Origin: Candidatus Moranbacteria bacterium RIFOXYA12_FULL_35_19
GTDB lineage: Bacteria > Patescibacteriota > Minisyncoccia > Moranbacterales > UBA2206
Length of the DNA: 43,389 bases
Reading direction: 5' to 3'
Assembly: GCA_001784805.1 (NCBI GenBank)
Contig: MFSE01000012.1
Span: 1-43,389, forward strand
The position numbers were made by a program, and so were the translations under genes. Below the pieces are notes generated by a model that saw nothing but the letters and a program-made list of their open reading frames with translations, did not search any database and was not told the DNA's origin. Numbering within the stretch: the stretch's first letter is position 1; each line of letters begins with the position of its first letter. Positions 30,496 through 39,054 of this stretch are shown here, one piece after another.

Positions 30496-31650
30496 ATGTC
30501 CATCCTGAAAAAAATATTTTTTTTATCTTTGTTTTTTCTTTTTCTCTCCCTGCTTTTTTGGGGTATTTATGTGATATCTTTCAAAAAAAATTTACCGGTG
30601 GAGAATAATTCGCCGATTGCAAAAAATCCACCCGCTTCTTTGGAAAATCCAACTGACAAACCTGTTGCTGAAGCAAAAATTTCTGTCGTTTCCCAAGAAT
30701 CTGTCCTTTCTCCTGTTCTTTCCTCGGATGAAAATTCTATTTGGTACTATTCTCTTTCTGGCGAACTGAAAGAAATTGATTTTTTTGGAAAAACTACAAA
30801 AAAACTTGCTGATAAAAAAATCACTAGCCTTCTTGGAGCAATTTGGTCGCCAGATAAATCAAAAGCTCTGCTTGAAATCGGACAAAATAATAAAACAGAT
30901 TATCTTTTGCTTTTTGATCGCCCCAAAGGCCAACTCATATCATTGAACAAAAATATCAACCGCGCTTCTTGGCTTGCCTCTTCCGACAGGATAATTTACA
31001 AATATTTCGATTCAAAAAACAACCACAACTCACTTAACATTTCCAATCCCGATGGAAGCAGTTGGAAAAAACTGCTTGATTTGCCTCACGATAAAATTAT
31101 TTTTTCTCAAATTCCTTTGTCCGGACTAGTTTCCTTTTGGAATAATGGCGATGCCTATTATCCCACTCTTTTTCAATCTATTTCTCTAATCGGCGAAAAT
31201 GCAAAAACATTATCTCAAAACTACTTCGGTGCCGATTATCTTTGGAATCAATCTGGCAATCGAGTTTTAGTCAGCCAGTCAGATGTTGAAGGCGGAACCA
31301 AAATGCAACTGGGCGTGATGAATTATAACGGGGGAGAATACAAAAATCTTGGACTGCCGACTTTTGTTTCCAAATGTTTCTGGTCAAAAGACAACGAAAC
31401 TGTTTATTGCGCTCTCCCAGGAAACATTCCGGACAATTCAATTTTGCCCAATGATTATAAACTGGGAAAATTTACCACCACCGACACTTTTTGGAAAATC
31501 AACATTACCACGGGTGAAAAAACCCGCCTACTGGAAACAAAAGACATTTCAAATTCTTTTGACGCTTCCAATTTTTTCGCTAACGCTGATGAAAGTTTGA
31601 TTTTTTTCGTCAACAAAAAAGATGGGAAATTATACAAGATAACTTTATAA
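30496..31650 (+). CDS. Membrane-anchored beta-propeller-like protein
   Basis: Residues 7-29 are a membrane anchor. A Pro/Ser/Lys linker (about 33-60) leads to a 320-residue region with TolB/WD40-like blade repeats (SPDKSKALLEIGQNN, ASSDRIIYKYFDSK, NQSGNRVLVSQSDVEGG, SKDNETVYCALPG, NADESLIFFVNKKDGKLYKITL). TolB-like propellers usually serve as protein-binding scaffolds outside the cell. It is the last gene of the plus-strand locus, beginning three bases after the pilin gene. Confidence 0.78.
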   Translation: MSILKKIFFLSLFFLFLSLLFWGIYVISFKKNLPVENNSPIAKNPPASLENPTDKPVAEAKISVVSQESVLSPVLSSDENSIWYYSLSGELKEIDFFGKTTKKLADKKITSLLGAIWSPDKSKALLEIGQNNKTDYLLLFDRPKGQLISLNKNINRASWLASSDRIIYKYFDSKNNHNSLNISNPDGSSWKKLLDLPHDKIIFSQIPLSGLVSFWNNGDAYYPTLFQSISLIGENAKTLSQNYFGADYLWNQSGNRVLVSQSDVEGGTKMQLGVMNYNGGEYKNLGLPTFVSKCFWSKDNETVYCALPGNIPDNSILPNDYKLGKFTTTDTFWKINITTGEKTRLLETKDISNSFDASNFFANADESLIFFVNKKDGKLYKITL

Positions 31651-31663
31651 GAATAAGAAGACT

Positions 31664-31686
31664 GGAGGCTCAACCTCCATTATAAT
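31664..31686. terminator. GGAGG half element as a possible convergent terminator
   Basis: GGAGG-CTCAA-CCTCC followed by ATTATAATTT lies in the 36-bp gap between the propeller gene and the minus-strand ligase gene. It is one arm of the 35-bp double hairpin; a hairpin here could end transcription, though the T tract is imperfect. Confidence 0.5.
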
Positions 31687-32865
31687 TTAGTTTTTTAACG
31701 CCAGAAAATTCAACCAAAAAATAATCGCCAGATCATTTTTGAAATAAGTCGTATCAAAAATTCCGTGAAGTAAAATAATCAGCATAATTCCTAAAGTTAT
31801 AAACAGAATTTCATTCGATTCTGTTTTTATTTTTACAAAAATATCCTTTAACCAAAAAAATACCAAACCCAAAAAACCAACCACGCCCAAAATTCCGCCA
31901 GAAAGCCAGAAAGTTAAATATAAATTATTTGGGTGTGGCACTGCCCATTCCAAATAAGGTGGGTAAAATTTCTGGTATTCCAAATAAGTTTTTTGGAAAT
32001 TTCCTGGACCAATACCAAAGATAAGATTATTTTCCAACATTTTTACTGAAGCTTTCCAAATCATCATTCGAGAAGATAAAGAAGATCGGGAATCAGCTGA
32101 TAATAAATCCGTCATTTTTTTGTTATTTAATTGGGATAAAAAAAGCATCCCAATAATAATCATCGCTAGCGCGATTTTTTTCAACTCAATTTTATTTTTT
32201 ATTAAGCTTAAAATTATACAACTCACTACCACAGAAAACCATCCCGCATAAGAATAAGTCAGATAAAAAGCGCCTAAAATAATTATCCAGCCAAAACCTA
32301 TGGTGTAATTTTTATTTTTTTCCACTTTAATTTGTTCTAGCGCAATGATAACCGCCGGCGCCAAATACATCGCCAGATAATTTGGCGAATTAAATATGCC
32401 GGCCAAACGACCGTCGTAAGTTAAAAAGCCTAGCCCATAATATCCTAGTGAAACAATAGCCACGCCAACTGCCGAAAAAAAATAAACCAAAAAAATATTC
32501 TTTATTTTTTCTTTGGGAATTATTTCCCCAACAAGAAAAAGAAAAATAATTGGCACTAAAAACCAGCCTTTTATTATTCCCCAAGATACTGTACTGTTGC
32601 CGGAAAAAAAAGTAGCCATTAAAATTCCCATAAACATTAGACTTGCCATTCCAAAATATTTTACGAAACCAAGGTTGAACCTTTGGTTAGCCAAAGGTTC
32701 AACCTTAGGATCCTTGTTGGAAAAAAACCACAGTAAAAAAATCCCCGCGATTATTATTTCCCAAGCATTGGTTGGTAAAAAACCAATTTTTATTCTGACT
32801 AAATACAGTGGAATGAGAAATATCGCTAAGTAAATTAGATTTTCTAATATTTTCCTATTTTTCAT
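31687..32865 (-). CDS. O-antigen ligase/polymerase-like membrane protein
   Basis: About 11 membrane helices. The characteristic late loop (MLENNLIFGIGPGNFQKTYLEYQKFYPP, then AVPHPNNLYLTFWLSGGILGVVGFLG) matches the WaaL/Wzy ligase family, which joins or polymerises glycans at the outer face of the membrane. Residues about 54-65 (KVEPLANQRFNL) in the first cytoplasmic loop are encoded by a palindrome. I use ATG at 32863-32865 (MKNRKILEN); it overlaps the end of the upstream ligase by 11 bp, so the two are likely co-translated. Confidence 0.85.
   Translation of the reverse strand: MKNRKILENLIYLAIFLIPLYLVRIKIGFLPTNAWEIIIAGIFLLWFFSNKDPKVEPLANQRFNLGFVKYFGMASLMFMGILMATFFSGNSTVSWGIIKGWFLVPIIFLFLVGEIIPKEKIKNIFLVYFFSAVGVAIVSLGYYGLGFLTYDGRLAGIFNSPNYLAMYLAPAVIIALEQIKVEKNKNYTIGFGWIIILGAFYLTYSYAGWFSVVVSCIILSLIKNKIELKKIALAMIIIGMLFLSQLNNKKMTDLLSADSRSSLSSRMMIWKASVKMLENNLIFGIGPGNFQKTYLEYQKFYPPYLEWAVPHPNNLYLTFWLSGGILGVVGFLGLVFFWLKDIFVKIKTESNEILFITLGIMLIILLHGIFDTTYFKNDLAIIFWLNFLALKN
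32671..32706. repeat. AAGGTTGAACC double-hairpin palindrome in the ligase gene
   Basis: AAGGTTGAACCTTTGG (32671-32686) and CCAAAGGTTCAACCTT (32691-32706) are inverted copies around TTAG. Each arm is again a small hairpin with TTGAA/TTCAA loops. In frame with the gene. Confidence 0.85.
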
Positions 32866-34105
32866 ATCTGGGATATAAATTAATAACAACAAGAAACAAT
32901 GACAGCACAATAGGGGAACACAGGCCGGTTTCCACTAATGAGTGAACGGAAAAAATAATCAAGCTCACAAAAAATCCGCTATAGATCATATCCTTTTTTG
33001 AAAAAATCCAAAAATTCCAAAGCGTTAGAAGCAAAATAAAAATCCAAACCAAACTGGTCATAATCCCTTCTTCAACCGCGATATCCAAATAAGTATTATG
33101 GGCATAAATTGGATTTCGATAATTTATCTTATCATCCACTTCCAAAGAAAAATTACCGATACCCGTTCCAAAAAAGGGTTTTTCTAAAATTATTTCTAAG
33201 GACTTTTGCCACATTTCAAGCCGTCCTATATTTGATCCTTCCGCTGAATCAAAACTGGAAACAAATCTCTGTGAAATTGGACCGGGTACAGTAAACATCA
33301 AAATAAAAAATATCATTCCGAAAAAAGTCGCCACTCTATGTTTCCACGCCATTCTTTTATAAAAAATAAGCAAAAAAATTGCCGATCCTAATGCGATTGC
33401 CACATACCCGCCTCGCGAGAAAGTCAAAATATTAGCGAAAAAAATAGCTACGAAAGAAAATACCCAGAGAAATTTTTCTTTCGAAATAAAAAACAAAATT
33501 ATCGGAAGCGGAAATATTATTCCTAAAAACATTGAGAAGGAATGCGGATTAGGAAAAGTTGCAATCGAGCGAAAATAATTATCTCCGGAAATACCCACAA
33601 ACAAACTGGGATATTTGGCTACCATTTGTGCTAAATTATCTCCCCAAAAAATCGGCCCAGCAAAATTCAAATAAAAATTCAAAATCTCTTCATGACTCCA
33701 AAAAAATTGACCAAGAAATTGTACAATTCCCAAAACCGCCACCAGAGCGCCTGATAAAACTAGGACTTTTAGCGTTTTTATAACTTTCTCTCTATCATTT
33801 AGAATATCTTTTACCACAAAATACAAGGGGAAAATAGAAAACAAATAGAGCAATTTCCTTGCTCCCCAAATATAATTTTGAGCAAAAAACAATGAAATAA
33901 AACTCAAAAAAAGAAAAAGAAGGATAGCCTTTGCCTGCACATCAAAAATTAATTTTTCTTTATTTTTTATCTTATTATAAATCCAGATAAAAAATAAGAC
34001 TAGAATAAAAATTCTTAGCGAAGCCAAATCAACCACCGCCGCCGGATTAAGCGCGATTTGAAATGGCAGATAAAAACATAAGAATAGAAATAAATTAAAT
34101 ATCAT
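32855..34105 (-). CDS. O-antigen ligase/polymerase-like membrane protein (second)
   Basis: Similar topology (about 11 helices) and the same loop motif: LEKPFFGTGIGNFSLEVDDKINYRNPIYAHNTYLDIAVEEGIMTSLVWI. Two such proteins side by side could serve polymerisation and ligation separately; the sequence cannot say which is which. It ends inside the following ligase gene's start. A 171-bp hairpin element lies directly upstream. Confidence 0.85.
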   Translation of the reverse strand: MIFNLFLFLCFYLPFQIALNPAAVVDLASLRIFILVLFFIWIYNKIKNKEKLIFDVQAKAILLFLFLSFISLFFAQNYIWGARKLLYLFSIFPLYFVVKDILNDREKVIKTLKVLVLSGALVAVLGIVQFLGQFFWSHEEILNFYLNFAGPIFWGDNLAQMVAKYPSLFVGISGDNYFRSIATFPNPHSFSMFLGIIFPLPIILFFISKEKFLWVFSFVAIFFANILTFSRGGYVAIALGSAIFLLIFYKRMAWKHRVATFFGMIFFILMFTVPGPISQRFVSSFDSAEGSNIGRLEMWQKSLEIILEKPFFGTGIGNFSLEVDDKINYRNPIYAHNTYLDIAVEEGIMTSLVWIFILLLTLWNFWIFSKKDMIYSGFFVSLIIFSVHSLVETGLCSPIVLSLFLVVINLYPRYEK

Positions 34106-34112
34106 AATAAGT

Positions 34113-34283
34113 CACTGAAGAATGTTATTTTTGAGGTTTATCCTGTTTGAGCGCTTCGCAAATGTCCAAAATTTTGGCTTATCCGCCGTTGATCGGGGGC
34201 GAAAGTTTTGGGTATAAATTAGACGGCCGAGTTACCCGCCTGCCGGCGAGGCAGGTAAACCGAAAAAATAATATTCTTCAGTG
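34113..34283. repeat. Large hairpin element with GCCGTTGAT core, copy 1 (171 bp)
   Basis: CACTGAAGAAT and ATTCTTCAGTG are the outer ends, then TATTTTTGAGGTTTA pairs with TAAACCGAAAAAATA; the apex carries GCCGTTGATCGGGGG (34185-34199). A CCTGCC palindrome is inserted in the right arm (34235-34255). It fills the spacer between the GT2 gene and the ligase gene, eight bases from the ligase start. Confidence 0.85.
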
Positions 34284-35060
34284 GTTTGCATAAAATAGTT
34301 TAGCCAATATTTTAATCAGTAGCCATTCGAAAAAGTTTCTATTTTTTTTAAAATAATATTCTTGTGAACGATAATAATCTTTTTTTTGCAATTTCTTTTG
34401 TTGATAACTTTCTCCGCCGAGATGCCTGACTTCAAAATTTGGATAGTACAACACTTTTTTTTCTAGTTTCTTAATTCTCACACATAAGTCCATATCTTCA
34501 AAATACATAAAGAATTTTTCATCAAAGCCACTTGTTTTTTCAAAAATATCCTTTCGGATGAAAAGTGCCGCCCCCGAAACCCAATCAACTTCTACTTTTT
34601 CTTTTGCTTGCCAAATATCTTGGCTACTCATTAATCCTAAATTATTTTTTATCAGATTAAGTAAGCTGATTTCATATCCAACGCTCCAAGGTTGAATTTT
34701 ATTCTCATCCAGCCGTAATTGACTTCCAATAATGCCCACCTTATCATCTTGCTCGAATAAAGAAAGAACATCCTCGATATTTTTTGAAATAATTTCCGTA
34801 TCTGGGTTTAAAAACAGCAAGATATCCCCCTTAGCAATCCTAGCGCCAACATTGTTCCCCGCACCAAAACCTAAATTCTTTTCGTTTTGATATATTTTAA
34901 CTTCAGGAAATTTTTGAATTAATTCTTTTATTTTGTCTTTTTGATCATTGTTGACTACAATAATTTCAAAATCTTCCTTAAAAGAATGTTTATATATTGA
35001 ATAAAGACATTTGATTAAATGTTTTTCACTATGATAATTAACAATTACAATTGATATCAT
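34278..35060 (-). CDS. Family 2 glycosyltransferase
   Basis: GT-A fold inverting enzyme that adds a sugar from a nucleotide sugar to a surface glycan. Visible: SIVIVNYHSEKHLIKCLYSI, EIIVVNN, NLGFGAGNN, DILLFLNPDTEI (the DXD-type nucleotide-binding motif) and the FDEKFFMYFEDMDLCVRIKK acceptor helix with the ED pair. 260 residues, typical for rhamnosyl-type GT2. Its end overlaps the hairpin element. Confidence 0.93.
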   Translation of the reverse strand: MISIVIVNYHSEKHLIKCLYSIYKHSFKEDFEIIVVNNDQKDKIKELIQKFPEVKIYQNEKNLGFGAGNNVGARIAKGDILLFLNPDTEIISKNIEDVLSLFEQDDKVGIIGSQLRLDENKIQPWSVGYEISLLNLIKNNLGLMSSQDIWQAKEKVEVDWVSGAALFIRKDIFEKTSGFDEKFFMYFEDMDLCVRIKKLEKKVLYYPNFEVRHLGGESYQQKKLQKKDYYRSQEYYFKKNRNFFEWLLIKILAKLFYANH

Positions 35061-35073
35061 AATCTATTAAATT

Positions 35074-35243
35074 CCTGAAGAATTAAAATTTTTGAAAAAT
35101 TATTGTCTGACCTGCCTCGCCGGCAGGCGGGGAAATTCAAATTTTATCCAAAAATTTCCATTGGTAGCCGTTGATTGAGGGAAATTTTTGGTTATAAAAT
35201 TTAGAATTTGAGTTCAATTTTGAAAAAATTTTAATTCTTTAGG
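35074..35243. repeat. Large hairpin element with GCCGTTGAT core, copy 2 (170 bp)
   Basis: CCTGAAGAATT and AATTCTTTAGG at the ends; AAGAATTAAAATTTTT (35078-35093) is perfectly inverted at 35224-35239. The apex has GCCGTTGATTGAGGG (35167-35181). The GC-rich palindrome is in the left arm (35110-35131). It lies between two GT2 genes, 13 bases before the downstream start. Confidence 0.88.
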
Positions 35244-35246
35244 AAC

Positions 35247-36104
35247 TCAAATTATATTCTTAAAATCTTGATACGCTCTACCCACTGCTTCGTTCAGAGC
35301 TGTTTTTTCGCACCTTCTCTCTTTCCAGTTTTTAATTTTTCTTAACTTGATATACAAAAATATCCACGGTTTCAAAAATAAAGGAGAATTTTTTTTGAAA
35401 AAAATCAACCCAGAAAGCACCAGCCAATAAATTTTACTGGCTTTTTTTTCTTGGCTTTTTTCGTAGTGACGAATTCGACTGGAAGCGCAAACTGCCAATT
35501 TATAGCCAGCTTTTTTGGCCCGCAAAGAAAAGTCGGCGTCTTCCCAATATAAAAAATAATCTTCATCAAAAAGTCCTGCTCGCCGAAAAACTTCCGCCCG
35601 AATAAGCATTGCGCATCCGGAAATATAATCCGTATTGAAATTATTTTTTTGAAGTTCCTTTTCTTGATGCTGGCTTTTCATTTTGAGCCAATTAATTTCT
35701 CCTCCAGAAAACCAAATTTTTCCACTGTCTCCCGCTAAAATCACTGGACTAATTATTCCGATTTTTTCTTCCTTTTCCATTTCTTCCACTAAAAAATCCA
35801 AAGAATTTTTTTCAATTTCCGTATCATAATTTAAAAGCCAAATATAATCCGCTCCACGCTCAAGCGCATATTCAATTCCAATATTATTACCAGAAGAAAA
35901 GCCTAAGTTCTCACTATTTTTTATTAAGATTATTTTAGAAAATTCCCGTTTAATCATTTCAAAAGATCCATCGATGGAATTATTATCCACCAGAATCACT
36001 TCAAAATTAGGATAATCCATTCGAAAAACACTAACCAGCGCTTTTTTCAAACAAGCCCGCCCATTATAATTTAGGATTATCACAAAAACCTTAGGCTGAT
36101 CCAT
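35247..36104 (-). CDS. Family 2 glycosyltransferase (second)
   Basis: Same fold and motifs: KVFVIILNYNGRACLKKALVS, EVILVDNNSIDGS, NLGFSSGNNIGIE, DYIWLLNYDTEIE and FDEDYFLYWEDADFSLRAKKAGYK. Residue after the ED pair and the RHYEKSQ helix fit rhamnosyltransferase-like members. A C-terminal basic/hydrophobic tail may touch the membrane. It is eight bases from the flippase gene, in one unit. Confidence 0.93.
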   Translation of the reverse strand: MDQPKVFVIILNYNGRACLKKALVSVFRMDYPNFEVILVDNNSIDGSFEMIKREFSKIILIKNSENLGFSSGNNIGIEYALERGADYIWLLNYDTEIEKNSLDFLVEEMEKEEKIGIISPVILAGDSGKIWFSGGEINWLKMKSQHQEKELQKNNFNTDYISGCAMLIRAEVFRRAGLFDEDYFLYWEDADFSLRAKKAGYKLAVCASSRIRHYEKSQEKKASKIYWLVLSGLIFFKKNSPLFLKPWIFLYIKLRKIKNWKERRCEKTALNEAVGRAYQDFKNII

Positions 36105-36112
36105 AGAAATTT

Positions 36113-37528
36113 TTATTTTTTGCTGATTATACTCATTATTTCTTCAGTCTTAACTACTTGGAATATCCAAATAAACAGACCATAGACGGCCGTAGCGGAA
36201 AAAGCCAATAAGAAAAAATTTATTTCCTTAAAGATAAAGCAATAAACTGTCATAAAAAATCCCGCTAATAAAATCGCCCAGAACTTTTCTATTTTTGGAA
36301 AATATTTCAGCTCCTTGATGATTATATAAAAAGCTGTCAAAGCCACAAACATTTCCGTCGCTACTGAAATAATCGCTGACGCCAAATAAGAATAGTGTGG
36401 GATAAAAATTAGGTTGGCAGATACATTGAAAATTGCCGCCAATGACATAATAAACATTAATTTTTTTTGCTTGTTGCTAGAAATTAAAACGACATTAAAA
36501 AGATTACTGAAAAATATACAACTCAAGGAAAAAACTAAAATCCGAAGCACTATTACAGAAGCACCAAAACCTTGCCCACCAATAAGTTCCACGATTCCCT
36601 CTGCTAAAAACAGCGTGCCGACAACCAGCGGAACAATAATAATCCAAAAAACTTTAAGTGTTCGGTTAGTAATATCATAAAAGCGCATTTTATCAGAAAA
36701 AATATTTTTGGATATTATTGGAAAAACCAAACCAGCGATCATGGCTGGGAAAAAAGTTATATTTTCAATTACTTTATAAGCCACATTGTAAATTCCTACT
36801 TCTGCCCCAGTTTTCAAAATAGACAACAAAATTGTGTCTATTTTAAAATAAATAAAACTAATAACAGCGGCAATGCCTAACGGATATGACTCTTTTAAAA
36901 ATTTTTTCCAATAAATAAAATCGAATTTCAAGGAAAAAGAAACATATTTTTTTGACCAAAAATAAATCAAAGAAAAACTGCAAAGCATATTTAATAAAAG
37001 CGAAAAAATTATCCAGAGAAAGCTAAGCTCAAACTTAATCGCATAAAAAATAAATATTACTTGGATAATTTTCCCTAAAAGCTCTGCCATTGCCACCTTA
37101 TCCATCGCCAAGTTTTTTTGAAATATCCCATTTAACACTTGATAGGAGGAGGAAAAAACAAAAGACAGCGCCACTATAACAATCGCTTGCTTAACTTCCG
37201 CTGGGTAAGGAAAGAAAAAAACAATTATCGGCGAAAGAACAAAAACAAATAATGAAATTATCGCTCTTAGAGAAAAAATGTTCCCGATAATTTCTTTCTC
37301 ATTATTTTCGGGACGAGAAATTTCCCGCGTAACTGTGGAATAAAGTCCTAAATCAGCTATGGCCGTGAAGAAAGATAAGAAAGCCAGCACGGTAGCATAA
37401 TTACCAAAACCTTCTTGACCCAGATATCGGGTAATTAGGCCAATAGAAACGAGCGCCAAAATTGTCGAGAAAATTTTGGCGGTACTGCTAAAAACAACAT
37501 TATAAGCTATTTTTCTGGCGATAACCAT
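36113..37528 (-). CDS. Wzx-type polysaccharide flippase (MATE/MVF superfamily)
   Basis: 471 residues with about 12-14 membrane helices and the features of RfbX/Wzx: IAYNVVFSSTAKIFSTILALVSIGLITRYLGQEGFGNYATVLAF at the N-terminus and the repeated GAEVGIYNVAYKVIENITFFPAMIAGLVFPIIS loop. Such proteins move lipid-linked glycans across the membrane. Together with two GT2 and two ligase proteins it makes a small surface-glycan cluster. Possible downstream position in the jag operon. Confidence 0.9.
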   Translation of the reverse strand: MVIARKIAYNVVFSSTAKIFSTILALVSIGLITRYLGQEGFGNYATVLAFLSFFTAIADLGLYSTVTREISRPENNEKEIIGNIFSLRAIISLFVFVLSPIIVFFFPYPAEVKQAIVIVALSFVFSSSYQVLNGIFQKNLAMDKVAMAELLGKIIQVIFIFYAIKFELSFLWIIFSLLLNMLCSFSLIYFWSKKYVSFSLKFDFIYWKKFLKESYPLGIAAVISFIYFKIDTILLSILKTGAEVGIYNVAYKVIENITFFPAMIAGLVFPIISKNIFSDKMRFYDITNRTLKVFWIIIVPLVVGTLFLAEGIVELIGGQGFGASVIVLRILVFSLSCIFFSNLFNVVLISSNKQKKLMFIMSLAAIFNVSANLIFIPHYSYLASAIISVATEMFVALTAFYIIIKELKYFPKIEKFWAILLAGFFMTVYCFIFKEINFFLLAFSATAVYGLFIWIFQVVKTEEIMSIISKK

Positions 37529-37579
37529 AGAGTTTACGAACTACTAAATAAACGAAAATACGAAAAGTTAAAATTATAG

Positions 37580-37741
37580 TTAAAGAATTATCTTTTTGAG
37601 AAATTTCTGTTTGACCTGCCTGCCGGCAGGCAGGGAACCCAAAAATTATCTAAAATTTTCCTACGACCGCCGTTGATTGAGGGAAAATTTTAGTAATAAT
37701 TTTTAGGGTTCGAGTTAATTTCGAAAAAAATAATTCTTTAA
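37580..37741. repeat. Large hairpin element with GCCGTTGAT core, copy 3 (162 bp)
   Basis: TTAAAGAATTA and TAATTCTTTAA at the ends, long paired arms (for example TAAAATTTTCC with GGGAAAATTTTA), apex GCCGTTGATTGAGGG (37669-37683), GC-rich palindrome in the left arm (37614-37634). Between jag and the flippase gene, about 50 bp before the flippase start; the remaining gap at 37533-37565 holds one arm of an ACGAA-type palindrome. Confidence 0.88.
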
Positions 37742-37747
37742 TAAATT

Positions 37748-38236
37748 TTAAACCAAATCGACTGGCTTGATTACCACCCTTCGGTCTTCTCCTTCACCAG
37801 TGCTTTCTGTTTTGATTTGTTTATTCTTTGCTAACTCCATATGAACAAGTCTTCTTTCATACGGCGACATTGGACGAAGTGTTACTGCTCGCTTCTCTTC
37901 TAATGATTGCTTAACTGCATTTTTCGCTAAAATCAAAACAGATTCATTTTTTTCCTGCCGATAAGAATTGACATCCAGCAAAAAATTTATTTTGTTCTCG
38001 ATTTTTTGACGAAAAATTATTCTAGCAATATGTTGCAAAGCTTGAAGATTGACTCCATATTGACCGATCAGAAAATTGGAATCTTTGGTTTGGATGTTGA
38101 AAATCAGATCAGTTTGCTCTTCTGTTTTGACTTCTTCCGGTTCAACTTGACATTCAATTCCCATTTTTTCAACTAATTCTTCCACCGTTTTTTTAATTTT
38201 TTCCTTTGTCTCTTCATTTATTGTTTCATTTTCCAT
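37748..38236 (-). CDS. jag: Jag/KhpB family RNA-binding protein (KH and R3H domains)
   Basis: 162 residues. After a short N-terminal helix, a KH-like domain (about 45-95, NFLIGQYGVNLQALQHIARIIF) and a C-terminal R3H domain (about 96-155, NSYRQEKNESVLILAKNAVKQ ... MSPYERRLVHMEL with the R-x-x-x-H signature) appear. KhpB binds RNA with KhpA and affects cell division in Gram-positives. It follows yidC, its usual neighbour. Confidence 0.93.
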   Translation of the reverse strand: MENETINEETKEKIKKTVEELVEKMGIECQVEPEEVKTEEQTDLIFNIQTKDSNFLIGQYGVNLQALQHIARIIFRQKIENKINFLLDVNSYRQEKNESVLILAKNAVKQSLEEKRAVTLRPMSPYERRLVHMELAKNKQIKTESTGEGEDRRVVIKPVDLV

Positions 38237-38291
38237 ATTAGTAAAACCCGCGCACTAATGATAAACACAAAATCCTTAATGCGGAGCCATT

Positions 38292-39050
38292 TTAACTCTT
38301 ACTTTTCTCTTTTTTCAAAACTCTCATTTGTTGAATTATAGCAAAAACCGTAGAAACAAGCCAGTAAAGCGCCAAGCCGGCCGGAAATTTTATCCCGATA
38401 AAAAGAGTTAGAATTGGTCCAAGATACATCATCTGGCGAGACATTGTTTGAGAAATATCCGGTGTAGAATTTTCTGATGAGGGAACTGCTTTGGGCATTA
38501 TCATTTTCATTTGAAAATATTGCGCGCCAGCCGCTAAAAAGATCAGTATCAATTGAGGAACAATCTTAATGTTTAATTGATTTAGGTTTATTGTTTTGGA
38601 AAGGTCAATAATTCCCAAAAAATATTGATTAATTTGACCGGGATTGGAAACAAAAGAATATAACTCTTTTGGATCAACTAGGAGTCCAGCGCTAGAAATA
38701 TTGAAAAGCACCTGATAAATCGCAATTAGAAAAATAAGTTGAAAAATTGTCGGTAGGCACCCTGAAAAAGGATTAGTTTTATTTTGTTTATAAAACTCCA
38801 TTAGCGCTCGGCTTTGCTTTTCCTTATCATCTTTATATTTTTTTTGAATTTCTTTGATTTTTGGTTGCATTTCCTGCATTTTTTTCTGGGATTCAATTTG
38901 TTTTTTGCTTAGCGGAATCAGCAGAAATTTCAAAACTAAAGTCACAATAATAATGGCAATGCCAAAATCAGGATAGGGAATAATGTTGTAAATAAAAATC
39001 AAAAAATTATAGATTGGCCGATAAATTGTTTCCCCAAAAATAAATGACAT
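38292..39050 (-). CDS. yidC: YidC/Oxa1 family membrane protein insertase
   Basis: 252 residues, the short Gram-positive type without a large outer domain. Hydrophobic helices, a cytoplasmic coiled region KKQIESQKKMQEMQPKIKEIQKKYKDDKEKQSRALMEFYKQNKTNPFSGCLPTIFQLIFLIAIYQVLF and the last helices GIKFPAGLALYWLVSTVFAIIQQ are as expected. It inserts membrane proteins, alone or with SecYEG. Four bases separate it from rnpA. Confidence 0.95.
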   Translation of the reverse strand: MSFIFGETIYRPIYNFLIFIYNIIPYPDFGIAIIIVTLVLKFLLIPLSKKQIESQKKMQEMQPKIKEIQKKYKDDKEKQSRALMEFYKQNKTNPFSGCLPTIFQLIFLIAIYQVLFNISSAGLLVDPKELYSFVSNPGQINQYFLGIIDLSKTINLNQLNIKIVPQLILIFLAAGAQYFQMKMIMPKAVPSSENSTPDISQTMSRQMMYLGPILTLFIGIKFPAGLALYWLVSTVFAIIQQMRVLKKEKSKS

Positions 39051-39054
39051 TTTG

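Noticed and set aside
31664-31686. Full copy of the 35-bp element between convergent genes
   Set aside because: Only one arm is present; listed as half element and possible terminator.
34113-37741. Integron-type attC sites
   Set aside because: Size and hairpin form are similar, but there are no matching R'/R'' core boxes, genes do not alternate one-to-one with sites and there is no integrase in the window.
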